From NCBI RefSeq assembly GCF_035918155.1, contig NZ_CP109327.1, positions 2,914,001-2,978,000 on the forward strand: a DNA stretch of 64,000 nt. Direction: 5' to 3'. The notes under the pieces are model-generated. The model worked only from the letters and a program-made list of their open reading frames with translations, was not told where the DNA came from and made no database searches. Source of the stretch: Streptomyces sp. NBC_01591. GTDB taxonomy: Bacteria; Actinomycetota; Actinomycetes; Streptomycetales; Streptomycetaceae. Positions within the stretch are counted from its first letter, which is position 1; every line of letters starts with the position of its first letter. Shown piece by piece: positions 49,478-59,056 of the stretch. The position numbers and the translations under genes are program-made.

Positions 49478-49837
49478 CTAGCCGGGGGGCCACTGCAGTC
49501 CACGGCCGCCCAGGACGTGGGCGTGCGCGTGGAAGACGGTCTGGCCGGCGCCGGAGCCGGTGTTGAGGACGACCCGGTAACCGGTGTCCACGATCTTCTC
49601 GTCGGCGGCGACCTGCCCGGCCTCACGCAGTATGTCGGCGGCGATCGCCGGCTCGGCGGCGGCGAGCGCGGCGGCGTCCGGGTGGTGGACGCGGGGGATG
49701 ACGAGTACGTGGGTGGGGGCCTGCGGGTTGATGTCCCGGAAGGCGACGGTGGTTTCGGTCTCGCGGACGATGGTTGCCGGGATCTCACCCGAGACGATCT
49801 TGCAGAACAGGCAGTCGGGCTGCGGTTCTCCTGCCAT
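49478..49837 (-). CDS. HIT-family nucleotide-binding protein
   Basis: A 119-residue HIT protein. It starts DCLFCKIVSGEIPATIV, with two Cys that may bind zinc, and ends with the histidine triad HAHAHVLGGRGLQWPPG. This is the Hint/PKCI-like branch with purine nucleoside phosphoramidase activity in relatives. It ends 18 bases before rnz on the same strand, so the two may be cotranscribed. Confidence 0.94.
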   Translation of the reverse strand: MAGEPQPDCLFCKIVSGEIPATIVRETETTVAFRDINPQAPTHVLVIPRVHHPDAAALAAAEPAIAADILREAGQVAADEKIVDTGYRVVLNTGSGAGQTVFHAHAHVLGGRGLQWPPG

Positions 49838-49906
49838 GGGGTGGCTCCTCGGTAGGTGGTGACGGTGGTGGTGATCGTTGTACGGCATGGTATCGGGCCC
49901 GGAATC

Positions 49907-49954
49907 CAGCCCCTCCGGCGTTTGAGAAGCGGAGGTCCGGGGGCGGAGCACCCG
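49907..49954. repeat. Dispersed intergenic element (CCCCTCCGGCGTTTGAG type)
   Basis: A copy of the dispersed element, with CAGCCCCTCCGGCGTTTGAGAAGC followed by GGAGGTCCGGGGGCGGAGCACCC. The second half mirrors the G-rich hairpin part seen at 59938-59960. Such elements are widespread in Streptomyces intergenic DNA to my knowledge; the function is unknown. Confidence 0.65.
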
Positions 49955-49966
49955 GTTACGGGAAAG

Positions 49967-49990
49967 GGCGGGCAGGGGAACACGCCCGCC
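49967..49990 (-). terminator. Terminator hairpin after the tricorn-type gene
   Basis: A 7-bp G/C stem (49967-49973 with 49984-49990) and a 10-base loop, about 30 bases after the tricorn protease stop on the minus strand. Confidence 0.55.
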
Positions 49991-50019
49991 GCAGGCGCAC
50001 CGCCCCCGCACCCAACCCC

Positions 50020-53000
50020 CTACGCCTCCGGCAACTCCGGCGCCCGCTTCGCCGGCGTCTCCGCCAGCGACGCCAGCGCGATCCGGATCGCCTCGTCCAG
50101 CTGCGGATCCCGCCCCGCCGCATGGTCCTGCGGCGTCACCACGACCTCGACATCGGGATCGACCCCGTGGTTCTCCACGCCCCAGCCGTAACCCTCGAAC
50201 CAGAACGCGTACTTGGGCTGGGTGACCGACGTCCCGTCCACCAGCCGGTACCGGCTGTCGATGCCGACCACGCCGCCCCAGGTCCGCGTACCGACGACCG
50301 GACCGATGCGCAGCGCCTTGATCGCGGCGTTCACGACGTCGCCGTCCGAACCGGAGAACTCGTTGGCCACGGCGACCACGGGGCCGCGCGGCGCGTCCTG
50401 CGGGTAGCTGTACGGCTGCACGCCGCGCGGCATGTCCCAGCCGATGACACGGCGGGCGAGCTTCTCCACGATCAGCTGCGAGGTGTGGCCGCCGCGGTTC
50501 TCCCGGACGTCCACGACCAGCCCCTCGCGGGCCACTTCGACCCGCAGATCGCGGTGGAGCTGTGCCCAGCCCGCGCCGGCCATGTCGGGGACGTGGAGGT
50601 AGCCGAGGCGTCCGCCGGAGTGCTCGTGCACGTAGGTCCGCCGGTCGGCGACCCACGCGTGGTAGCGCAGCGCCTCCTCGTCGGCGACGGGTACGACGAC
50701 GACATGGCGGGGGTCACCGCCGTCCACCGGCGAGACGGTCAGCTCGACCGGTTTGCCCGCCGAGCCGGTGAGCAGCGGTCCGGGCCCGGTCACCGGGTCG
50801 ACCGGGCGTCCGTCGACGGCGAGGATCGCGTCCCCGGTACGTACCGCCACCCCGGGCGCGGCGAGCGGCGAGCGGGCCTCCGGGTCGGAGGTCTCGGACG
50901 GCAGGATCCGGTCGATCCGCCAACTGCCTTCGTCCGTACGGGAGATGTCCGCACCGAGCAGCCCCTGCCGGGCCGAGTCGTCGCGCCATCCGCCCGGCGG
51001 CGTCACATAGGCGTGCGAGGTGCCGAGCTCCCCCTGCACCTCCCACAGCAGGTCCATCAGGTCGTCGTGGGTGGCGACCCGCTCCAGCACCGGGCGGTAG
51101 CGGTCCAGCACCCCGTCCCAGTCGAGGCCGCCCATGTCGGGGCGCCAGAAGTTGTCCCGCATGATGCGCCCGGCCTCGTTGTACATCTGGCGCCATTCGG
51201 CGGCCGGTTCGAGGGTCCGCCGGATCCGGGAGAGGTCGACGGTGACGCCGCCGTCGCTGCCGCCGTCGTCGTCGTCCGCCGCGACATGGCTGTCGGACGG
51301 TACGACGCGCAGCTTGCCCCGGGTGTGCAGGACAACCCGCTTACCGTCCCCGCTGACCGCGAAATCCCTGACGCCCGAGGCGAGTTCCTCGCAGCGCAGC
51401 TTCTCCAGGTCGTACCGCTCCAGCACGGTCTCGGGCCGCCCGGAGTCGGGGGTGGCGGCGCTCGTACCGAGCACTCCGGTCACCGGGTGGCTCAGCCACA
51501 GCAGCCCGTCCTTCGCGGCGCGCAGCGTGGAGTAGCTGGCGGCCTCGACGGGCAGCGGCACGATCCGGTCGGCGAGTCCTTCGAGGTCGATCCGGGTGAC
51601 GGGCAGCGCGGTCGGGTTGTCCTGGTCGCCCTCGCCGCCGCTCTTCTCCTTCTCGGTCGGGCGGCCGTGGCGCTGCGGCCCGAACGGGGAGGGCGTGGTG
51701 GCGGCGAGCGTCAGCAGATGCGGGCGGCAGGAGCCGATGAACGCCAGGTCGAAGACATGGGCGTCGTAGACCGGGTCGAAGGACCGCTCGGAGAGGAACG
51801 CCAGGTGCTTGCCGTCGCCGGTGAACGCGGGGGCGAAGTCCCGGAAGCGCAGCGGGGTGGCCTCGGCGACCGACAGATCGGCGAGGTGCGCGAGCTTGAG
51901 CTGGCTGAGCGGCTCGGGACCGGGGTGGGACCAGGCGAGCCAGGAGGAATCGGGCGAGAAGACGAGGCCGGAGACGTCGCCGTGCTCGCTGCGGTCCACC
52001 TCGTGGACCTCGCCGCTCTCCCGCTCGACGATCAGGACCCGCCCGTCGTGCGCGGCGACGGCGAACCGGCTGCCGTCGGGGGCCGGGGCCAGGTCGAGGA
52101 CCCTGCCGATACGGCCTGCGGCGAGGCGGCGCGGTACGGCGCCGGGGGCGGTGCCGGTGGCGGGTGCGCACTCCAGGGCGTCGTCGCCCTCGGCGTCGGT
52201 GACCCAGACGACATGCTGGTCGCCGTCGGCCTGAAAGGTGCGGGGCAGCCTGGCCCGTACGCCCGGTTCGACGGCGAGCGCGCGGGCCGGGCCCCCGCGG
52301 TGGGTGACCCAGTGGACGGCGCCGCGCGTCCCGACGGCGCTGCCGCGGCCCGTACGGTCCGGGGACGCGGAGTCGAGATGGCTGCCGGCGTGCACGGAGT
52401 GCGGCTGGAGGTCGGCGCGCTGGCCGCCGAGCCGGATGTCGAGGCGGCGGGGCCCGTCGCCTCCGAGGTCGTCCAGCAGCCAGAGTTCACCGGCCGAGGC
52501 GTAGGCGACGCGGGTGCCGTCGGTGGTCGCGTGGCGGGCGTAGAAGCCCTCGATGCCGGTGTGACGGCGCAGGTCGGAGCCGTCGGGGAGCGAGGAGTAG
52601 AGCGCGCCGACGCCTTCGTGGTCGGAGAGGAAGGCGACGCGCTCTCCCACCCACATCGGGGACTCGATGTTCCCGTCGAGCTCCGCGTGGAGCCGTACGA
52701 ACTCCGCCGGGCCGTCCGCCGGGGACTCCTGCTCGATCCACAACTTGCCTGCCGTACCGCCCCGGTAGCGCTTCCAGGCGGCGGCCTCGCGCCCCATGGT
52801 GACCGAGAGCAGCAGGACCCGGCCGCCGGGCCCGTACGCGACCGAGCCGGCCGGCCCGTACGGCAGGGTCCGTGCGGGTCCGCCGTCGACCGGGACGGCC
52901 CTGGCCCAGGTGCGCCGGAACGACGCCTGCCCCTGGGCGCTCACGACCAGCACCTCTCCCTCGGGCGTCCAGCCGTGGATGGCGGTCCGCGCGTCGCCCC

Positions 53001-53268
53001 AGTAGGTGAGCCGCGCGGAGGGGCCGCCGTCGGCCGACGCGATGTGCACCTCGGGAGCCCCGTCCCGGGTGGACATCCAGGCGACCCGGGTTCCGTCGGG
53101 CGATATCCGGGGGTTGGTGACAGGCCGGTTGTCGGCACTGACACGCCAGGCCCGGCCGCCGTCCAGCGGCGCCAGCCAGACATCGTCCTCGGCGGTGAAG
53201 GCGATCGAATCGCCCTGGACATGGGGGTATCGGAGGTAGGCAGGCTGTGTATAAGCAGGCTGTGTCAC
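50020..53268 (-). CDS. Tricorn-type S41 protease
   Basis: A 1082-residue tricorn protease homologue. The N-terminal two-thirds form beta-propeller blades (ISPDGTRVAWMSTRDGAPEVH, VFSPDSSWLAWSH). A PDZ domain follows (GVAVRTGDAILAVDGRPV), then the S41 catalytic core with the nucleophile block NEFSGSDGDVV. Tricorn degrades peptides released by the proteasome, and Streptomyces has a proteasome. No signal peptide is seen, so it is cytosolic. Two GTG starts are possible, 53277 and 53268; the latter has AGGG 8 bases upstream and gives MTQPAYTQPAYL. Confidence 0.92.
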   Translation of the reverse strand: MTQPAYTQPAYLRYPHVQGDSIAFTAEDDVWLAPLDGGRAWRVSADNRPVTNPRISPDGTRVAWMSTRDGAPEVHIASADGGPSARLTYWGDARTAIHGWTPEGEVLVVSAQGQASFRRTWARAVPVDGGPARTLPYGPAGSVAYGPGGRVLLLSVTMGREAAAWKRYRGGTAGKLWIEQESPADGPAEFVRLHAELDGNIESPMWVGERVAFLSDHEGVGALYSSLPDGSDLRRHTGIEGFYARHATTDGTRVAYASAGELWLLDDLGGDGPRRLDIRLGGQRADLQPHSVHAGSHLDSASPDRTGRGSAVGTRGAVHWVTHRGGPARALAVEPGVRARLPRTFQADGDQHVVWVTDAEGDDALECAPATGTAPGAVPRRLAAGRIGRVLDLAPAPDGSRFAVAAHDGRVLIVERESGEVHEVDRSEHGDVSGLVFSPDSSWLAWSHPGPEPLSQLKLAHLADLSVAEATPLRFRDFAPAFTGDGKHLAFLSERSFDPVYDAHVFDLAFIGSCRPHLLTLAATTPSPFGPQRHGRPTEKEKSGGEGDQDNPTALPVTRIDLEGLADRIVPLPVEAASYSTLRAAKDGLLWLSHPVTGVLGTSAATPDSGRPETVLERYDLEKLRCEELASGVRDFAVSGDGKRVVLHTRGKLRVVPSDSHVAADDDDGGSDGGVTVDLSRIRRTLEPAAEWRQMYNEAGRIMRDNFWRPDMGGLDWDGVLDRYRPVLERVATHDDLMDLLWEVQGELGTSHAYVTPPGGWRDDSARQGLLGADISRTDEGSWRIDRILPSETSDPEARSPLAAPGVAVRTGDAILAVDGRPVDPVTGPGPLLTGSAGKPVELTVSPVDGGDPRHVVVVPVADEEALRYHAWVADRRTYVHEHSGGRLGYLHVPDMAGAGWAQLHRDLRVEVAREGLVVDVRENRGGHTSQLIVEKLARRVIGWDMPRGVQPYSYPQDAPRGPVVAVANEFSGSDGDVVNAAIKALRIGPVVGTRTWGGVVGIDSRYRLVDGTSVTQPKYAFWFEGYGWGVENHGVDPDVEVVVTPQDHAAGRDPQLDEAIRIALASLAETPAKRAPELPEA

Positions 53269-53341
53269 ATCGATCACCCTAGGCCGCCGCCATGCTCTGC
53301 GTAACCGGGTTGGCCGGAGTCCGACGGGGCTGCCGCGGGCC

Positions 53342-53875
53342 TTACTTGCCCATGGGCGCTTCGGTCACCGTCACCGTGACGGTGACCGTCGGCCAGAAGT
53401 CTCCGCCGCCACCGGCCGGCGGCGGATTCACCACGGCGGTCGAGGGGGCCGCGTCGCAGTTGCCGAGCACATCCGCCCGGAAGACGGACTTCCCGCCCGC
53501 CTTCGCGGTCAAGTCCCCCCGCACGCACCGCCCGCCGAGCTCCTGGGTCACCTTGCCGGTGAGGGTGATGGCCTCGCCCTTCCCGGTCTTGCCGGAGCAG
53601 TCGACGTCCGCGACCCGGCGCACGGACGCGGAGGGCGACGCGCCCCCGATCCGGCCCCCGTCGACGCCGGCCATACAGGTCAGCCACTGCACGTCGACCC
53701 CGTTGCGCTCCAGTGCGCCGGTGCCGACGCGGTCGGTGGTCACGGCGATGGACGCGGAGTTCAGCCCGCCCGCGGGGTCACAGGCGGCGGCACCCGCGAC
53801 CGCCGCGACAACGAGTGCGGACGCGGCCAGAAAGCGCCGCTCCCTTCCCTGACAGCATGTCCTTGATGTCCACAT
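53342..53875 (-). CDS. Putative lipoprotein, DUF4333-like
   Basis: A 177-residue exported protein with a lipobox-like AVAGAAAC near residue 32. Two further regions each hold cysteines (GKVTQELGGRCVRGDLTAKA and DVLGNCDAA), and a Pro/Gly/Thr-rich C-terminus ends VTVTVTVTEAPMGK. The repeated KVT...C...V pattern recalls the DUF4333 family, but the match is weak. The N-terminal MWTSRTCCQGRERR is unusual, and a start slightly inside this frame is possible. It is 74 bases upstream of the tricorn gene on the same strand. Confidence 0.65.
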   Translation of the reverse strand: MWTSRTCCQGRERRFLAASALVVAAVAGAAACDPAGGLNSASIAVTTDRVGTGALERNGVDVQWLTCMAGVDGGRIGGASPSASVRRVADVDCSGKTGKGEAITLTGKVTQELGGRCVRGDLTAKAGGKSVFRADVLGNCDAAPSTAVVNPPPAGGGGDFWPTVTVTVTVTEAPMGK

Positions 53876-53994
53876 CCGGGCAGCTTCCCACCGTTCGCCC
53901 GTGAAGCGGTAGACGGCTTGCGGCCAAAACCGCGAGCGGCTCCGGCGCGCACGACGGGGCGCGCGACAGGGCGCGCGCCGGGCTCATGACGGCC

Positions 53995-54741
53995 TCACGA
54001 CCAGCGGCCGGTCCGCCCCAGCAGCAGTGCCGTCGCCGCCGTGCCCGCCGTGGAGGTGCGCAGCACACTCGCTCCGAGCCGGCAGGTCCGGGCGCCCGCT
54101 GCGGCGAAGACCGCCAGTTCGTCCGGCGACACACCGCCCTCGGGACCGACGACCAGCACGATCTCGCCCTGGGTGGGGAGCGGGACGGTGGCCAGCGGAT
54201 CGCTGTCGTGCCCCCGGTCCTCGTGGAGGACGGCGGCGAAGTCCGCCGTGGTCAGGAGCGCGGCGATCTGTTTGGTCGTCATCGCGTCGGCCACTTCGGG
54301 GAAGCGCACCCGGCGGGACTGCTTGCCCGCCTCCCGGGCCGTGTTGCGCCATTTCGCGAGGGACTTGAGGCCGCGGTCGCCCTTCCACTGCGTAATGCAG
54401 CGCGATGCCTGCCAGGGCACGATCGCGTCGACGCCGGTCTCCGTCATCGTCTCCACGGCGACCTCGCCGCGGTCGCCCTTGGGCAGGGCCTGGACGACGG
54501 TGATGCGGGGAGTGGGCCAGGGCTCCTCCCGGACCGTGGCCAGGCCGGTGAGGACGAGCCGGTCCTTGCCCTCGGCGGCCCCGACGACGCCTTCCGTCCA
54601 GCGGCCGCGCCCGTCGGTGAGCACGACGTCCTCACCGGCACGCAGCCGCTTCACCGACACGGCATGCCGGCCCTCGGGCCCCTCCAGGACGAACTCGGGC
54701 CCGTCGGGGACCTGTTCGACGACGAAGACCGGTGCGGTCAC
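53995..54741 (-). CDS. rsmE: 16S rRNA m3U1498 methyltransferase
   Basis: A 248-residue SPOUT-class methyltransferase that methylates U1498 of 16S rRNA. It starts VTAPVFVVEQVPDGPEFVLEG with an N-terminal PUA-like domain (GRHAVSVKRLRAGEDVVLTD). The SAM-binding knot shows VVGPEGGVSPDELAVF and RLGASVLRTSTAG. The GTG at 54741 overlaps the stop of the nitronate monooxygenase gene (GTGA), so translation is coupled. In many actinobacteria rsmE follows dnaJ, as here with one gene between. Confidence 0.94.
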   Translation of the reverse strand: MTAPVFVVEQVPDGPEFVLEGPEGRHAVSVKRLRAGEDVVLTDGRGRWTEGVVGAAEGKDRLVLTGLATVREEPWPTPRITVVQALPKGDRGEVAVETMTETGVDAIVPWQASRCITQWKGDRGLKSLAKWRNTAREAGKQSRRVRFPEVADAMTTKQIAALLTTADFAAVLHEDRGHDSDPLATVPLPTQGEIVLVVGPEGGVSPDELAVFAAAGARTCRLGASVLRTSTAGTAATALLLGRTGRWS

Positions 54742-55811
54742 TGCGTACTCCCTGTGCTCACTGCCGCCCGTGCGGCGTCCAGTTCTTCGGCGAGCAGCCT
54801 GACCAGCCGGCCGGCCGACAGCTCGCGTGCCATCCGGTGTCCCTGACCCGCCCACAGGGCCATGCCCTGCGCGTCCCCGGCCTTCGCCGCCGCCTTGCGC
54901 AGCCCGGCGGTCAGGTAGTGGACCTGCGGGTAGGCGGCGGGGGCGTACGGGCCGTGCTCGCGCATGAACCGGTTGACCAGGCCGCGGGCCGGGCGGCCGG
55001 AGAACGCCCGGGTCAGGGCGGTCCGCACGAACAGCGGATTTGTCAGTGCCTGCTTGTGCAGCGGACTCGCCCCGGACTCGGGACAGACGAGGAACGCCGT
55101 ACCGAGCTGCGCCGCCTCCGCGCCCGCGGCGAGCACCGCGGCGATCTGTGAGCCGCGCATCAGCCCGCCCGTGGCGACGATCGGTATCTGCACGGTCTCA
55201 CGGACCTGGGACACCAGCGAGAGCAGTCCGATTCCGGCGCCGTCGGTCTGCGGGTCGTCGCGGTGGGTGGACTGGTGGCCGCCCGCCTCGATGCCCTGGA
55301 CACAGACCGCGTCGGCGCCCGCCCACTGGGCGGTCTGGGCCTCCTCGGGCGTGGTGACCGTCACGACGGTGTACGTGCCGACCGCGGCGAAGGCGTCGAG
55401 GGTGTCCCGGGTCGGGCAGCCGAAGGTGAACGAGACGGCCGGGACCGGATCCTCCAGGAGGATGGCGAGTTTGGCGTCGTAGTTGTCGTCGCCGCCGGAG
55501 TCCGGGTCGCCGAGCGGGGTCTCGTACCAGGCGGCCTCGCCCGCGAGCTGGTGCTGGTACACCTCGACGGCGCTCGGGTCGGCGAGCCCCGGCTGCGGCA
55601 TGAAGAGATTGACGCCGAAGGGCTGACCGGTCAGCCCGCGCAGTTGTTTGATCTCGTTGTACATGCCGTCCGCCGTCTTGTACCCGGCGGCGAGAAACCC
55701 GAGCCCGCCCGCCTCGGAGACGGCCGCGACGAGTTGCGGACAGGACGTGCCCCCCGCCATCGGGGCCTGCACGATCGGATACCGGCAGAGATCGGTCAAC
55801 GCGGATGACAT
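54738..55811 (-). CDS. Nitronate monooxygenase (2-nitropropane dioxygenase-like)
   Basis: A 357-residue FMN-dependent TIM barrel of the NMO/FabK group. Visible blocks are YPIVQAPMAGGTSCPQLVAA, ADAVCVQGIEAGGHQ and IPIVATGGLMRGSQIAAVLAAGAEAAQLGTAF with phosphate-binding glycines. It probably detoxifies nitroalkanes; substrate is not certain. It lies between dnaJ and rsmE and overlaps rsmE by four bases. Confidence 0.92.
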   Translation of the reverse strand: MSSALTDLCRYPIVQAPMAGGTSCPQLVAAVSEAGGLGFLAAGYKTADGMYNEIKQLRGLTGQPFGVNLFMPQPGLADPSAVEVYQHQLAGEAAWYETPLGDPDSGGDDNYDAKLAILLEDPVPAVSFTFGCPTRDTLDAFAAVGTYTVVTVTTPEEAQTAQWAGADAVCVQGIEAGGHQSTHRDDPQTDGAGIGLLSLVSQVRETVQIPIVATGGLMRGSQIAAVLAAGAEAAQLGTAFLVCPESGASPLHKQALTNPLFVRTALTRAFSGRPARGLVNRFMREHGPYAPAAYPQVHYLTAGLRKAAAKAGDAQGMALWAGQGHRMARELSAGRLVRLLAEELDAARAAVSTGSTQ

Positions 55812-55873
55812 GACCGCATCGTGTCACGTCCCGCGCGGCCCGGCGTGCGCGGCCCGGGGTCCGCTTTGTACTC

Positions 55874-55909
55874 AAACGCCGGACGGCTTCGTACGCAAAC
55901 GCCGGACGG
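55874..55909. repeat. Two copies of AAACGCCGGACGG
   Basis: The 13-base sequence AAACGCCGGACGG occurs at 55874-55886 and 55897-55909. The second copy forms part of the terminator stem after dnaJ. It is the reverse orientation of the dispersed CCGTCCGGCGTTT element seen elsewhere in the window. Confidence 0.65.
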
Positions 55910-55935
55910 GCCCGTCGAGCGGGTCCGTCCGGCGT
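55899..55935 (-). terminator. Terminator hairpin after dnaJ
   Basis: A 16-bp stem with one G-U pair (55899-55914 with 55920-55935) and a 5-base loop, 23 bases after the dnaJ stop. It is built on a copy of the dispersed intergenic element. Confidence 0.8.
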
Positions 55936-55958
55936 CCGGGAACGGTCTGCGGGACCGG

Positions 55959-57095
55959 TCAGCGGCCGTTGAAGGCGTCCTTCAGCCGGGAGAACAGCCC
56001 CTGCTGGCCGGGCTGGAACTGGCCGGTGGGCCGCTCCTCGCCACGCAGCTTCGCCAGGTCCCGCAGCAGACGCTCCTGCTCCGGGTCCAGCTTCGTCGGG
56101 GTCATCACCTCGACATGGACGATCAGATCGCCGCGCCCGCCGCCCCGCAGGTGCGTGATGCCGCGGCCGTGCAGCGGAACCGACTGGCCGGACTGGGTGC
56201 CCGGCCGGATGTCGACCTCCTCCAGGCCGTCGAGCGTCTCCAGCGGCACCTTGGTGCCGAGCGCGCCCGCCGTCATGGGGATGGTGACCGTGCAGTGCAG
56301 GTCGTCGCCGCGGCGCTGGAACACCGCGTGCGAGAGCTCGTGGATCTCCACGTACAGATCGCCGGCCGGGCCGCCGCCGGGGCCGACCTCGCCCTCGCCC
56401 GCGAGCTGGATGCGGGTGCCGTTGTCGACACCGGCGGGGATCTTCACGGTGAGCGTGCGCCTCGACCGGATGCGGCCGTCGCCGGCGCACTCCGGGCACG
56501 GGGTCGGCACGACCGTACCGAAGCCCTGACACTGCGGGCAGGGCCGCGAGGTCATGACCTGGCCGAGGAAGGACCGGGTGACCTGGGAGACCTCGCCGCG
56601 GCCGCGGCACATGTCACAGGTCTGGGCGGAGGTGCCGGGCGCGGCGCCCTCGCCGCTGCAGGTCGTACAGACGACGGCCGTGTCGACCTGGATGTCCTTG
56701 GTGGTGCCGAACGCCGCCTCGGCGAGATCGATCTCCAGACGGATCATCGCGTCCTGGCCGCGCCGGGTGCGCGAACGGGGTCCGCGCTGCGACGACGTAC
56801 CGAAGAACGCGTCCATGATGTCGGAGAAGTTGCCGAAGCCGCCTTGTCCGAATCCGCCCGCGCCCGCGCCGCCGGAGGCGGACAGCGGGTCGCCGCCGAG
56901 GTCGTAGACCTGCTTCTTCTGCGGGTCCGACAGCACCTCGTAGGCGGCGTTGATCTCCTTGAACCGCTCCTGGGTCTTCGGATCGGGGTTCACATCCGGG
57001 TGCAGCTCGCGGGCGAGCCGACGGAATGCCTTCTTGATCTCGTCCTGAGATGCGTCGCGGCGCACGCCGAGTACGGCGTAGTAGTCCGTGGCCAC
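55959..57095 (-). CDS. dnaJ: Molecular chaperone DnaJ
   Basis: A 378-residue type I DnaJ co-chaperone for DnaK. The J domain begins [17 protein letters not shown] with HPD at residues 32-34. A Gly/Phe-rich linker follows ([15 protein letters not shown]), then four zinc motifs ([32 protein letters not shown]) and the C-terminal substrate domain. It is probably the hrcA-linked DnaJ2 of Streptomyces. The GTG start follows the hrcA TAA with no spacer, so the two are translationally coupled and share HrcA control. Confidence 0.96.
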   Translation of the reverse strand: MATDYYAVLGVRRDASQDEIKKAFRRLARELHPDVNPDPKTQERFKEINAAYEVLSDPQKKQVYDLGGDPLSASGGAGAGGFGQGGFGNFSDIMDAFFGTSSQRGPRSRTRRGQDAMIRLEIDLAEAAFGTTKDIQVDTAVVCTTCSGEGAAPGTSAQTCDMCRGRGEVSQVTRSFLGQVMTSRPCPQCQGFGTVVPTPCPECAGDGRIRSRRTLTVKIPAGVDNGTRIQLAGEGEVGPGGGPAGDLYVEIHELSHAVFQRRGDDLHCTVTIPMTAGALGTKVPLETLDGLEEVDIRPGTQSGQSVPLHGRGITHLRGGGRGDLIVHVEVMTPTKLDPEQERLLRDLAKLRGEERPTGQFQPGQQGLFSRLKDAFNGR

Positions 57096-58112
57096 TTACG
57101 ACTCCGCCAGGATCTGTCCGACGTAACGTGCCACTGCGCGTACCGCTCCCATCGTTCCGGGGTAGTCCATGCGGGTCGGTCCGACCACGCCGAGTTTGGC
57201 GACTGCCTCGTCGCCCGAACCGTAGCCGACCGCGACGACGGACGTGGAGTTGAGCCCCTCGTGGGCGTTCTCGTGCCCGATACGTACGGTCATGCCCGAG
57301 TCCTTGGCCTCGCCGAGCAGCTTCAGCAGCACGACCTGCTCCTCCAGTGCTTCCAGCACCGGCCGGATCATCACAGGGAAGTCGTGCCCGAAGCGGGTGA
57401 GGTTGGAGGTGCCGCCGATCATCAGCCGCTCCTCCGTCTCCTCGACGAGGGTTTCGAGCAGGGTGGAGAGCACGGTGGACACGGTTCCCCGGTCCTCGCT
57501 CTCGAAGGATTCCGGCAGATCCTGCACCAGCTGCGGGACGTCCGCGAAGCGGCGTCCGACGACCCGGCTGTTGAGCCGGGCCCGCAGATCGGCGAGAGAG
57601 GTCTCGCCGAACGGGGCGGGGCAGTCGATCATGCGCTGTTCGACCCGGCCGGTGTCCGTGATGAGCACGAGCATCAGCCGGGCGGCTGCCAGCGACAGCA
57701 GTTCCACATGCCGCACCGTCGACCGGGTCAGCGAGGGGTACTGCACGATGGCGACCTGCCGGGTCAGCTGCGCGAGCAGCCGTACGGTGCGGCCCACGAC
57801 ATCGTCGAGGTCGACCGCGCCGTCGAGGAAATTGTGGATGGCACGGCGCTCCGGCGACGAGAGGGGCTTGACCCCCGCGAGCTTGTCGACGAAGAGCCGG
57901 TAGCCCTTGTCCGTCGGGATGCGTCCGGCGCTGGTGTGGGGCTGGGCGATGAAGCCCTCGTCCTCCAGCACCGCCATGTCGTTGCGGACGGTCGCCGGGG
58001 AGACCCCCAGCTTGTGCCGCTCGGTGAGCGCCTTGGAGCCGACGGGCTCCTCCGTGCCGACATAGTCCTGGACGATGGCGCGAAGCACTTCGAGTCTGCG
58101 TTCGCTGAGCAT
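57096..58112 (-). CDS. hrcA: Heat-inducible transcription repressor HrcA
   Basis: A 338-residue HrcA, the repressor of class I heat-shock genes that binds CIRCE. The N-terminal HTH is clear ([37 protein letters not shown]), followed by [20 protein letters not shown], the conserved family block. The ATG at 58112 is the start. A perfect CIRCE element lies 70 bases upstream, giving autoregulation. It is followed immediately by dnaJ. Confidence 0.96.
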   Translation of the reverse strand: MLSERRLEVLRAIVQDYVGTEEPVGSKALTERHKLGVSPATVRNDMAVLEDEGFIAQPHTSAGRIPTDKGYRLFVDKLAGVKPLSSPERRAIHNFLDGAVDLDDVVGRTVRLLAQLTRQVAIVQYPSLTRSTVRHVELLSLAAARLMLVLITDTGRVEQRMIDCPAPFGETSLADLRARLNSRVVGRRFADVPQLVQDLPESFESEDRGTVSTVLSTLLETLVEETEERLMIGGTSNLTRFGHDFPVMIRPVLEALEEQVVLLKLLGEAKDSGMTVRIGHENAHEGLNSTSVVAVGYGSGDEAVAKLGVVGPTRMDYPGTMGAVRAVARYVGQILAES

Positions 58113-58181
58113 CGCGCACACCTCCAGCTGTGTTCCTCGGTGGTTCTCGGGACGTTCCTGTTTCTCTGCCCAGGAATCCGC

Positions 58182-58208
58182 CTGGCACTCTGTCATCGCG
58201 AGTGCCAG
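58182..58208. promoter_or_regulatory. CIRCE element (HrcA operator)
   Basis: CTGGCACTC (58182-58190), a 9-base spacer, and GAGTGCCAG (58200-58208). This is the CIRCE architecture with perfect 9-base arms; the classical arms are TTAGCACTC and GAGTGCTAA. It lies 70 bases upstream of the hrcA start. Confidence 0.92.
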
Positions 58209-58310
58209 CAATCCCCCGGCCAGTGTACGGCGGCCGAGTGGGGGCCTAGCAAGGGCAACCGGCCACGCTACCGCGAGACTGCGCAGGTCGTTTGCCGATA
58301 GCGTCCCGGT

Positions 58311-59033
58311 ATGGATGCCTCTTGGGAAGAGCTCGGGTGGGAGCGACTCGGTCACGGAGTGGGCCGGCGGCGCCTTCCCGGGTGGGACGCAACGGTCGCA
58401 CTGGTGGCCGGAGCCGATGGAGTGCTGCTCTTCGACACCGGATCGACGCTCCGTGAGGGTGCCGAGGTACGGGCCCAGGCGCAGGCCCTGCTCGGCCGGA
58501 GGGTGACGCATATCGCACTCAGCCATCCCCATTTCGACCATGTGCTGGGCACCGCCGCGTTCTCCGGGGCCGAGGTGTACGGGGCGGTCGGCATGGCGGA
58601 GCTGCTGAAGCGCGGGGCGGACGATCTGCACACCTCGGCGGTGCGCCAGGGGGTCAGCGAGCACGACGCGGCGGAGGCCGTCGACGCGCTGGTGGTCCCG
58701 CAGCACCAGGTGTACGGCGACTGGACGCTCGACCTGGGCGGCGGGCGCGAGGTGCTGCTGGCCGACGTGGGCCCCGCACACAGCGGCCACGACCTGGTGG
58801 CGGTCGTCCCCGGCTCCCCCGCGATCGTGCTCTGCGGCGACCTGGTCGAGGAGTCCGGCGAACCGCAGGCGGGCCGGGACGCGTTCCCGTCCCGCTGGCC
58901 GGCCGCGCTGGACCGGCTGCTGGCGCTGGGCGGCGAGGACGCGGTGTACGTACCGGGGCACGGGGCGGTGGTGGACGCTGCGTTCGTACGGGACCAGCGC
59001 GAACAACTGGCCGTACGCTTCGGCGTGTCGTGA
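58311..59033 (+). CDS. MBL-fold metallo-hydrolase
   Basis: A 240-residue metallo-beta-lactamase fold protein with HPHFDH (H72, H74, D76, H77), a later [13 protein letters not shown] and CGDLVEESG with further metal ligands, and VPGHGAVVD near the end. It resembles the general hydrolase group that includes glyoxalase II and lactonase-like enzymes; the substrate is unknown. It is divergent from hrcA and overlaps the DUF3097 reading frame by four bases if a GTG start is used there. Confidence 0.88.
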   Translation: MDASWEELGWERLGHGVGRRRLPGWDATVALVAGADGVLLFDTGSTLREGAEVRAQAQALLGRRVTHIALSHPHFDHVLGTAAFSGAEVYGAVGMAELLKRGADDLHTSAVRQGVSEHDAAEAVDALVVPQHQVYGDWTLDLGGGREVLLADVGPAHSGHDLVAVVPGSPAIVLCGDLVEESGEPQAGRDAFPSRWPAALDRLLALGGEDAVYVPGHGAVVDAAFVRDQREQLAVRFGVS

Positions 59034-59056
59034 CCCTCAGGGCCTATCGTCGTCCG

